From Polyporus tsugae (taxonomy: Eukaryota; Basidiomycota; Agaricomycetes; Polyporales; Polyporaceae), in assembly GCA_024305745.1 (NCBI GenBank), contig JAHRBS010000010.1:3665501-3729500 (forward strand): DNA of 64,000 nucleotides, read 5' to 3'. Each line of letters begins with the position of its first letter. Position 1 is the first letter of the stretch. The translations under genes were made by a program, and so were the position numbers. The notes beneath the pieces were generated by a model. That model saw only the letters and a program-made list of their open reading frames with translations, was not told the DNA's origin and made no database searches. Positions 55,234 through 64,000 of the stretch are shown here, piece by piece.

Positions 55234-56347
55234 TTAGCAATATTTATTTATATTTATTTAGGGGTGACTCAGTCTCATGTTATACCAAGAAACACTGCCA
55301 CAAGGTGTATGAGTTTTCCAGGTTTCCCAAAAGTGACCTCGTTGAGTTCTGGAGAATCACAGTTATAAGTGCTTTGTGGGTTTTTAGCCTACAAATATCC
55401 TTATGCTTTTTAGCTCTAGCACTGGAAGTCTGACCTGTTCTCTGTAGGTCTGCAAGACTTCAATATCCTTTACTCTTAATAGATGTACTGCTTGAACTGG
55501 CAGAGTTTCCTCTATATCTTAGTTCAATAGTGCAGTCAAACTTCTATACTTATGCGTCTATCTTAGACACTCTTGCCTTGACTATGCTGACTAACTCTCT
55601 TGATTATCAGCACGTCCTATCTACTTGACGATTGATTAAACTTCCAGGAGTCTGATCCTGCGCAGTTCAACCGTCCTATGCACTGCCTGACTAAATTACT
55701 CTTTCCCACTTGAAGAGAGTAATATACTACACAATTGATGAGGAACTAGACTGTTGTAGTCCCAAGAACAACTATGTAAGCAGCTGCAAGACTTGTTGCT
55801 TGATGCTACACACTGGTAGTTACTTGATTGATTTAGCTATTAAAACTGGATGGCTATTCTTTTTTGGTCAGTTTTCAGGCCAGCTTATATACTGTTCTGA
55901 AAACCTTCCAGAATGTTCTTTTGTACATGACTAATTACTATATGCTATATTACTCATCCAAAGTCCTGAATTTTCTGGTTCTTTCCAAGCTGTGTCAGAA
56001 TGTGGTAGAAGTTACTGAAATCATCCGGCTCTTTCTATGAACTTCCTGATCGGGCACTGTACTTCTCATAGTGAGTCATAGTGAGTTATTTTGAGAGGTC
56101 ATGTGACTAGTGTGAGTCACTATGAGTCATATTCCTTTCTGGTCCATGCCAGATTTGTCCGGCAACTCCTCTATGTTTACTGGATTGTTCCGTCAGCTTC
56201 TAGCATGTTCCAGTGCCTTCTATGACATTCCGGTGCTGTCTAGTGGCTTCTCTACAGTCCTGTCCTGACTTATTAAGAACATATAGAGCCTACTCAATAC
56301 TAGAGCTTTTTCGAATCTTCTGGAACTAGTAAGTATAGGTCAGATCT

Positions 56348-56370
56348 TTCTAGAATGTTCTAGAACCTTC
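56348..56370. promoter_or_regulatory. Five-unit heat-shock element
   Basis: TTC-GAA-TTC-GAA-TTC with exact 2-bp spacing throughout (units at 56348, 56353, 56358, 56363 and 56368), the consensus binding array for heat-shock factor trimers. Confidence 0.7.
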
Positions 56371-56510
56371 CAGCAATTTCTGGCTATTGTTTGTGTTTGC
56401 CATGTGGTGCTGATGCTACCAGATTGTTCTAGCATTATTTAACCTATTTCAGAATCTTCCACAGTATTTCAGAACCTTCCACAATATTTCATCTATGCAG
56501 GCTTGACTCA

Positions 56511-56518
56511 TATAAATA
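56511..56518 (+). promoter_or_regulatory. TATA box downstream of the heat-shock element
   Basis: TATAAATA on the plus strand lies about 140 bp after the heat-shock element. No plus-strand gene follows that I can recognise. Confidence 0.45.
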
Positions 56519-56615
56519 CATGGTCACACAAGTGTCTGTGCAAGTCCATCAAATGCAAGTTGTGACAAATATAGTACAACAAGTGAGACATGTGATATCA
56601 GTCCCTCCATTCCTA

Positions 56616-57203
56616 TCAGGCCGGGCTATAGTTAGCCTGAATATGGTCATCAATCTCCCATGGACAAAGTTCTGGGTTAAGGAAGGCACCTGATATAGAA
56701 TGAGCACCAATTAGTTTTTTTAAGAACATACTGCTATACTCACCTGGGAAGTAGTCATGATTATCGGGCCTTCACAACAACTTGACAATTGTCATAAGCC
56801 CATACACAAGCCACCTCCACATGGTCTGATCCTCTCCGGTGAAGTGCTCATATGGCATGGCCAGGCTAAGGATTGCGGGCGACTGGATATGCTGGATAAG
56901 AATGATGATGTGGCTCTCCTGGTACTCTGCCACCCTAAGGACACGTCCAAGGAACCGAGTTGCTTCCATGTTCGGCTGTTGGCTATCTTGAAACAATAGC
57001 CAACAGTACTGTTTGGGAGGAGGAACAAGGTCGAACCGTGTGGAATTGAGGTCGGACTGCCACTAGAGATCAAAATGAAGGTGATGTGATCCCCGTTTAG
57101 TGGTAACAGGACAGAAGGCAATGTTTTCATCCTTGAGTTGGGCAGGAAGATATGGGTGCATCTCGAGGGGTGTGTCACTGGCCAGTTGGGGAGCAGCAAA
57201 CAT
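56616..57203 (-). pseudogene. Unrecognised two-exon gene (177 codons) with two stops
   Basis: Exons 56744-57203 and 56616-56689 (minus) with consensus splice sites. The frame starts MFAAPQLASDTPLEMHPY, contains VLRVAEYQESHIIILIQH and DQTMWRWLVYGLMTIVKLL, and ends FLNPELCPWEIDDHI. TAG at 57063-57065 and TGA at 56772-56774 would be CAG and CGA if one T were C. I do not know the family. Confidence 0.5.
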
Positions 57204-58086
57204 GATGGATGTTTGATAAAGTTCAACCACATGCCACATTGTTTTTATTTACTTTTTAGTGCTAGACACTGATGCAATATTTTCCCCATAGTGCTTATTT
57301 GTCTGCCATTCCTCAGAGGACTGTGGTTTACTAAACTGTTTGTTTTAGCCCTGTCCATATACCAATCTTGTTTGGTGCATGACACCGTAGAACGTGAAGT
57401 AGTAGGCCTAAGTTGTTTGTGTCGTAAGTGGGACAGTGATGTCGTAGTTGAAGAAGTAGATGATGGCCATACGGCTATTGGTTCTTTGTAATGGCTTGGA
57501 TCATTACTGTCCTTTTCTATATTCATTTGAAGTGGCGCAACCCTTCATTCCTTCTATTTCCTTATACGGTTGTGGCAGTGTCAAAGTTCTCTTACTTCTG
57601 CAATGTTGCCTTTTTGGGTCGTTCTTTAAGCGCTCTTTATGTGATGTTGCCTGTGTTCCTAGGCTTTTGTGATTATCCGTCTTTGGGTTCTTCTCGAATG
57701 GTTCTTGATGCAGTACTACGCACGTAGTCCATGCTATTTATACACCAATCCAAACTTCTTTTACTCTAAAGAAGGGGGAGTGCCTGTTGAGGCGAGCCTT
57801 CAACCAGTGATGTCAGGAGTCACTGGCCGTTGGATAGGGACTTGAGTTTGAGCCCTTGGTCTACACGAGGGGTCAATGGCGGTGCTGTTGCAGGGGGCTC
57901 AGTCGGGTCTCAGTGCTTGATTGCATGATGAAGTATAGTAATAAAGTTAAAAACAGAAATGGCAAATAATGCCAGGTTGAGGAGATAGGTGATGGCAACG
58001 CCTAGTGGCGGTGAGCAACGGTGTGAGGCGGTGAGATGAGATAGGGGTCTTACCGACAATGAGCAGAGCATAAGCTGGCTGCTCGA
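57204..58086. other. Unassigned repeat-like region
   Basis: No gene. A plus-strand purine tract (AAAGAAGGGGGAG at about 57770) followed by TGCCTGTTGAGG resembles a polypurine-tract/LTR junction of a plus-oriented element, but I found no partner LTR. Confidence 0.35.
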
Positions 58087-58266
58087 CTAGGTCCCCCAAC
58101 CCCATCCTGGTGTCTTTGCGAATATACGGTCAGGGTGGTCACGGCTGTGCAGGGTGTGGTTGACGATGTGTTTAGTGACATCATTGAGGATGATGGTGAT
58201 GACGGCAAGAGTGATGGCCTGGAGGCCGAGGACTGCAAAGACAAAGAGGGCAAGGATGTAGAACAT
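58087..58266 (-). CDS. Possible 59-residue membrane peptide ORF
   Basis: It starts at an ATG just after the gypsy B chromodomain region. A hydrophobic stretch of about 28 residues (FYILALFVFAVLGLQAITL then AVITIIL) is followed by a polar tail ending GWGWGT. One membrane helix is predicted by eye. There is no family match and it may be chance. Confidence 0.3.
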   Translation of the reverse strand: MFYILALFVFAVLGLQAITLAVITIILNDVTKHIVNHTLHSRDHPDRIFAKTPGWGWGT

Positions 58267-58430
58267 CGCCTCTGAGTTCCCCTTTACTTGAGGTGGTGCG
58301 TCTTCTTATAGGTCTTGAGAATATCCTTTGCATTTTTGAGGTTTTCTTCCAGTTCCTAGGAGTTTTCAAAGGATTCTCATCCTTTCTAGGATACTAGATA
58401 CTGCTTTGTTTTCCATTTATGGCCAGTCGT

Positions 58431-59758
58431 TCAGTGATTAATGATTGCTTCTACTTCGTGTTCTTCCTCTCCTTCAATCATATCTGGTGGTGGTCGAGGG
58501 AGGTCTGGTCCGTGTTCCTTGATGGTGCGATATGGCGTCAGTAAGGCGGCATGGAACACGGAATGTATCTTCCATTTCTTCAGGAGGTTTAGTTTGAAGG
58601 TGACCGGACCTAATACCTCTGCAATGGTAAAGGGTCCTTCCTGTTTAGGGGCTAACTTTTGGTATGGATATGGTAACTTGAGGTTCGTTGATTTGAGAAG
58701 TACTTTATCACCTCTCTCGAAGTTTACGGGTTTTCCCAAGGTGTGTCGGGCCATTGCGAGGGCTGCTTGTGCATGCAATGCAATGGTGTTCTCTTGGTTC
58801 TGTTGAAGCTCTGTGAGTTGTTCCTCTGTGGTTGGATGTTTTAGTTTGGTTCAGACAGTTCCTACTGCTTCTGGCTGGTATCCATATAGAAGTTCGAATG
58901 GGGACTTGCCCATTGAGGAATGAGTCTGTTGATTGTGCGCAAATGCCCAGGCTGGTAGGAAGTCAGACCATTTGTTTGAGTTGTTCACACAGTAGATGCA
59001 GAGATCGAGATCTACTTCCTGATTGACTTGTTCTGTTTGTCTGTCCGTTTCTGGGTGGTATGCTGTACTGAGAGATGTTGTGATTCCTAATGCTTCGTGT
59101 AATTCTCGGAAGGCTTTCACGGCGAACTGCGGGCCTCGGTCCGAGATGATCTTTTGAGATAGCCTGTAATGGCTAAAGACGTCTTTCCATAGAAGTTTTG
59201 CTGCTTCCATGGTGGTGACTTGCTTTGTGCATGGAGTTAGTACCACTGCCTTGGTGATGTCGTGGTCAACGACCACTTGTATGGCATTGTATCCATCTTC
59301 CGTGGGTGGTAAGTCAGTGATGTAGTCCATAGTGATGACCTGGAATGGGCGTGTATCGCCGCCATGTGGGATTGGCATTAGCGGAGGTTTTGTCGGGTTT
59401 GTCTGGACCTTGGTGGTCTGGCAAACTGCGCATCCTTGGCAGTATTGTGTGATGAATTGACTCATGCCTTCCCAGTAATACTCCCGTTTGACAAGGTCTT
59501 TGGTCTTCTGGATGCCGGGATGTCCCATGTGTAATGGTTCATGGTACATTCTGACAATATCTCACTGGAGATTGTCATCGGGAGGTAGGTAGACCTTATC
59601 CTTGTATAGTAATATACCATTATCTTTGGTCCAGTCGTCGGATTTTCTGTATCCAGGTTGTTACATGGTCTTGTTCTTGCTGGACAGAAGGGGAATAAGT
59701 TGTGGATCTTGTGCCTTGTTGTCTCGAATTTGTTCTTGTAGTTCAATATTGACAGCAT
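58431..59758 (-). pseudogene. Gypsy B integrase
   Basis: An open stretch 58851-59549 carries the zinc finger (HEPLHMGHPGIQKT ... CQGCAVC), the catalytic Asp in TMDYITDLPP, the Asp in IISDRGPQF and the Glu in DRQTEQVNQEV, so the DDE triad is complete. The C-terminal part (58431-58778) has GDKVLLKSTNLKLPY and IHSVFHAALLTPY. A stop after EAVGTV separates the two parts. Confidence 0.88.
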
Positions 59759-61208
59759 TCACAAAGATGTCTTCTTTGAGTACTGTGACATTTTTGTTGT
59801 CATTTTCCCCCCCCTCATGGTCTGGTCTTCTGGACAGAGCATCAGCCTGAACTAGGTTTTTCCCAGGGTGGTATTTGATGACAAAATTGAAACTATTGAC
59901 AAAGATGTGCCATCTAGCTTGGTGATGATCAAGCTTCTGTGATGTTTTGAAGTAGGTTAGGTTCTTGTGATTGGTGAGGACTTCCACTGGATGTGGTGAA
60001 CCTTGGAGGAAGTGCCTCCATGCTTTGACTGCTCGGACAATGGCGAGCATTTCTTGATTGTAGATCTGGTAGTTTCGTTCTGCCGGTGAGAACAACTTGG
60101 ATAGGTAGGCACAAGGGTGCCATAGGCCGTCCAGTCCTTGTTGTCGGAGGACTGCCCCTGTTGCGACTCCGGAGGCGTCATATTCTACTTGGAATGGTTC
60201 CCGTGGGTTCGGGATGCGCAGTATTGGTTCTGATGTGAATCGAGTCTTTAGTTCTTGGAAGGCTGCTTCACATTCTGGTTCCCACTTGAAGGGTCTATCC
60301 TTTTTGGTTAGGTGGGTAAGCAGGCGGACTACTGTTGAGTAGTTGTGGATGAATCATCGGTAGAAGTTTCCAAATCCTAGAAAAGCTTGGACCTGTTTAA
60401 CTGTTTTGGGAGCTGGCCATTCTCAAATGGCTTTTAGTTTGACAGGGTCCATTGCGACTTCTCCTTCTCAGATAATAGCTCCAAGGAATTCAACTTCCGA
60501 AACCTCAAACAGGCATTTTTCTGGTTTGAGGTGGAGGTCGTGTTCCTGGAGTCGCTTCAGCACATGTTGCATTCTGATGCGATGTTCTTCCAAGTTGTTC
60601 GAAAATATGAGGATGTTGTCCATGTAGATGACAATCCATCCTTCCCATGTGAGATCATCGAAGATTTCGTTCATCATGCATTGGAATGTTGCTGGGGCAT
60701 TGCATAATCTGAAGAACATGACTGTTGGTTCATATAACCCTAATGGGGTGATGAACGCAGCCTTGTGCTGGTCTTCTTTTTTGATCTGGATGTTGTTGTA
60801 GCTGGCCCGGACATCGAATTTGGTGAAAATTGATGCTTGTCCTAGTTTATTGAAGAGGTCTTCAATAAGTGGCAGGGGATATGCGTCCTTGACGGTGGCA
60901 TCATTTAGTGTTTGATAGTCCTGTACGGGTTGAAGGCTGCCATCCTTCTTTGACACAAAAAAGAACGGCAATGCAAACTGCAACTCCCATCAATGAATAA
61001 ATCCTTTGGCTAGATTTTCATCAATGAATTCTTGTAGTTTGCCTTGTTCGTGTAGGGTTAAAGGGAAGATCCTTCCCCATTGTCTGTCTTTTAGATCAAA
61101 TTCTTTCTTTATCTTGATTTCGTGGTCCCATGGTCTTGCCAAGGGAAATTGTTTGGCTGCCTTTTTTTTCGAAGACAGCTGTGAATTCGCATGCATACTC
61201 TGGCACAA
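59661..61208 (-). pseudogene. Gypsy B reverse transcriptase and RNase H
   Basis: RT blocks are [35 protein letters not shown] and [16 protein letters not shown], with the catalytic loop [10 protein letters not shown] (second Asp of YxDD is Asn). RNase H has ERNYQIYNQEMLAIVRA, TNHKNLTYF and ADALSRRPDH. Stops separate the segments (for example around 60984 and 60350). Confidence 0.87.
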
Positions 61209-63800
61209 GTTTGTCGAGGGGGATGTCCTTTTTTCCTTGTGCTGCTACTATCACAATTTCCGTGGATTTGTTCATTCTGCGAATTGCGGAGGTTTCCCAT
61301 AAGTGTTTGATGACCCGTGAGGGGTTATGGGTCAGGGCTTCATTTTTGATATCAATTTTGGTAGATTCAATGTAGGACAGTACCATTGCTTGCAGGGTTT
61401 CTGGCACAGGGAGGCCCCATGCTGTTCCTACAGGGACATCGTGCATTTCCTGATATTTGTGGATATGCTGTTGCTCCTTGATGACCTTTGTACTGAACTT
61501 GACCTGTCCTGTTTTCCAATTAATTGTGGGGTTGTACCGACAAATCCATGGCATGCCTAAAATGATATTGTCCCAACCTAGGTCTGCCACGTACCAGCGG
61601 ATAGGTAGTCATTGTTTGTTTAGTTGGAAATTCCCTTCAACTCAGTGTGTGATTATTCCATGTTTGTTAATGCTGTTGTCCGCATTTCGGAAGGTGAGTG
61701 GTTGCGGTAGTCTGACCGTGGGTATGTTGTATTTTTCCACTAGTCGGGTGTTGATGATGACCGCATCTGCACCAGTGTCGATAAGACCTTTGACTCCAAC
61801 AACTTGAGTTCCGACTTCAATATAACCGGGTATAAGGAGGGCGTGCCTGCGCCTTTCTGTATTGGTTACTAGGTTGACACTGAAGTCTGAACTCATGGGC
61901 AAGTCAGGCATTGGTTCTGCCTGCCCGTCTAAAAATCCGTGTTGTAGGGGTCAATGTCTGCTTGAATCGCGTCCACTTGGAACTCGTCATCCTTTTTGGT
62001 TTCGTTGTCTGTTTCTTTGGTGCTTCCCTCCAAGGTCAATTCCATATCCTCATTGAGGATCTTCCTGACCTTGCATGGCATTCGTCGGCCAGGCTTCTTT
62101 CCTTTAGGTCTGTCAGGACAGATCCTGGCCTGGTGCCCTGCCTTGTGACATATAAAACATAAGTTTTGTTGCATATGTTGTGAGCACTCTTCTACTGTCA
62201 TCTTGTTTATGTCAGCAGAGGCACTGGTGTCGGGCTTTGCAGCATGCTCGAGCTGATTTCATTGTACTTTTGTTTGTGTGGTCGGGTGTTGGGTTCGACA
62301 ACTTCTAAGGCTTGCATCAATTTGTCGATTGATGAGGTCCACTTTGTAGATGTCTGTGGCTCGTCCGATCCAGTCAATGATGGTCTTTGGGGCTGGGTAC
62401 GAGGTTGAGATCTTTTGTTGTAGCCATACAGGTAGTGCATTCTGGTAGTACACCAGTCTGGCCAGGGGGTCTGCAACTTGACTCTTTCTAATGAGTTCAT
62501 TGTAACATCCATTGAACTTGTGGATAGTTGGGTGGTTGGAGAGTTGGAGTTTTCCCAGTGATAGGAGGGCATTGTTGGCTTTATGAAGTGGCGAAAACAC
62601 CAGTCTAAATTTGGCTTCAAATTCTGTCTATGTGGTTGCTCCTGGGTGCCTTTGTATTTCATCGATCTTATTTTCAACCCAATATTGCACAGTATCTCCT
62701 CCAATGTAGGATAGGGCCGTCGCGATCTGGGCATGGTTGGTGTGGTACTTCCCGGGATCGCCCATAAAGAGAAGGAAGAGTTGGTCAAGAAATTTCTGAG
62801 ATTTAGATCAATCCCCAGAAAAGATGTCAGGGGCTTTAATCTTGACTTTTCCTCCTGCCATTTGAGGAATGGAGACTGCATTGAACTGCAGTCCACCAGG
62901 TCCTCCTGGTCCTCCGGGTTCCAGACTTCCTCCTCCTCCTGGTGGACCTCTAGATTTGTCTTGAGGTTCCTCGTCTTTGGGTTCTTCCTCTGGCCTTTTT
63001 CCCTTGTCTTCTGAGGTGCTACCAGATGTTCCAGCCCCCAGCATTCTGGGAATGGGTTTGACTCGTTGTGCAAGAGTTGAACCATAGGCTGCGCTAGCGC
63101 TCTCGGAGGGTGTAACTTTTGTTCTTTTTGGGAAGAGTTCCTCAATGTGAGCAGTGTTAAAAGGAGGTAGACGATGGTTTGTTTGTCGATATAGCTGGGG
63201 TTGTCGTGAATGGTGGCGACCACATCCTCGGCTGTTTCTTTGTTGGGGTCCCATGAGCCTAAATAGTTTCCTCCTTTGAATAAGAATGCATATCTGGCAA
63301 TACGGGTTTGGACATAATCGTGTCCCATGTCCATGAGTGTGGCTTCTGGTTCTGATGAGTGTTTAGAGGCCGGACTATGGTTTGTTGCTGGTGATTCGGG
63401 TGACTGTTATTCCTTCGGAACAGTTGTTGCTTCGGATGTTTCTGGTGTCTGTTCTTCCGGCGGGTTTGTTTGCTTTGTCACTTCCAGAGTGACTGGAGGT
63501 AGTGTCTTGGTTACAAGCTTTAGTGAAGGAATTCAGCTTGTTGGTGTGACCGAACTGCCTGTGGGAGTCCTTGGTGCTGGTTTAACTGCCTTGAATTTCT
63601 TGTACATGAACTCGGTCTTGATGGTTTTTTCCTGTCTTAGTATTGGTTGCACAAATATGTCTGTGTAGTTGCTGGTGTCTGCAATGCGTTGATACCTTTC
63701 TGGGCAGAGTTCACGAAAACACAGTGTCCACCCTTGAGTTCCTTTGTGCTGATCGCGGTTTTGGTCTGCGTGATATGTGTGTACTTTTCCTATGCACAAT
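61096..63800 (-). pseudogene. Gypsy B gag and protease
   Basis: Gag is spread over two frames (62207-63334). The nucleocapsid CCHC knuckle is intact (CFICHKAGHQARIC, about 62150). Protease has KGLIDTGADAVIIN and the downstream DNIILGMPWICRYNPTINW block. Upstream, 63533-63800 holds more gag-like sequence (TNYTDIFVQP-like), and the frame continues past 63800 to the window edge. Confidence 0.8.
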
Positions 63801-64000
63801 AGTTCTGTGCTAGATGTATACTGCTTAATTGGTTTGTCTTCTGTGTAGGTTCAGAAGCCTCTTGGTGTCGAGGTACTTCTGGAGTGTAGTGAGGTCATGT
63901 CGGAATGAGGGGTCCATTAGGTTGGTTGGATCGAAGATGTAGTTCTTTAGGTACCAAATTTGGTTTTCAATAAACTGTGCAAATGGATCTGGGAGTATGA

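Larger units (their letters stand above)
55234..56615. other. AT-rich non-coding tract with promoter motifs
   Basis: No gene. It holds repeated TTC/GAA motifs across 55900-56480, clustered TGAGTCA-type (Gcn4/AP-1) sites with an inverted arrangement at about 56071-56130, and a TATA box at 56511. It resembles the U3 part of an LTR, but no second copy was found in the window. Confidence 0.5.
58290..64000 (-). mobile_element. Ty3/gypsy retrotransposon B, decayed, 5' end beyond window
   Basis: Minus strand, from right to left: gag with CCHC knuckle, protease, RT, RNase H, integrase, chromodomain remnant. Many stops and frameshifts. The chromodomain remnant (58290-58440) has TAG where Trp is expected in both the KWKG and SWEPE positions. 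The 5' LTR lies outside, and the 3' LTR could not be delimited. Confidence 0.85.

Noticed and set aside
55860..56600. Calling the heat-shock-element tract a defined LTR
   Set aside because: No TG...CA boundaries with a partner LTR could be found in the window.
57770..58086. A plus-oriented solo LTR after a polypurine tract
   Set aside because: Only one possible boundary and no second copy or target duplication; left as a note.
1..64000. tRNA, rRNA, CRISPR arrays or bacterial-type operons
   Set aside because: None seen; the organism is a eukaryote with introns in every host gene.

Overview
The window is nuclear DNA of a filamentous basidiomycete, most likely a wood-decay agaricomycete. The signs are dense GT-AG introns of about 50-60 bp, micro-exons, copper radical oxidases, fungal-type sesquiterpene synthases, a Zn2Cys6 regulator and Ty3/gypsy plus Ty1/copia retroelements. 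There is no bacterial-style operon, rRNA or CRISPR array, and I found no tRNA. Exon coordinates were worked out by hand from reading frame, splice sites and family motifs.

Left half (1 to about 34.9 kb), GC-rich and genic. In order: the 3' part of a fumarylacetoacetate-hydrolase-family gene (+); two tandem glyoxal-oxidase-like copper radical oxidase genes, CRO1 and CRO2 (+); a nine-exon Zn2Cys6 transcription factor (-); a divergent 13-exon amino-acid permease (+); a probable alkyladenine-glycosylase-like protein (-); sesquiterpene synthase STS1 (-); CRO3 (+), convergent with sesquiterpene synthase STS2 (-); a decayed elongation factor 2 copy (-); and CRO4 (-) followed by a remnant of the fumarylacetoacetate hydrolase gene. 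CRO4 plus that remnant (about 30.35-33.64 kb) is an inverted copy of the hydrolase end plus CRO1 (about 1.18-4.39 kb), so a block of about 26 kb lies between two 3.2-kb inverted arms. All four CROs predict 557 residues with the same four-exon layout and retain the Cys, two Tyr and two His of the copper-radical site. Copper radical oxidases make H2O2 outside the cell. A link with terpenoid oxidation is only inferred from position.

Small terminal-inverted-repeat (MITE-like) elements sit at 9.53 kb (inside an intron), 18.73 kb, 25.46 kb and 35.35 kb; three are flanked by TA duplications. 

Right half (about 34.9-64 kb), a repeat nest. A broken Tc1/mariner-type transposase gene carries a MITE. 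It is followed by an unrecognised four-exon pseudogene with two CAG-to-TAG stops. A minus-strand Ty3/gypsy chromodomain element (A) is split by a nearly intact-looking but integrase-deleted Ty1/copia element with 327-bp LTRs and a 5-bp target duplication. Next come unrecognised large ORFs, an AT-rich tract with a five-unit heat-shock element, another small pseudogene, and a second, more decayed gypsy element (B) that runs off the right edge. Many lesions in this half are C-to-T or G-to-A changes.
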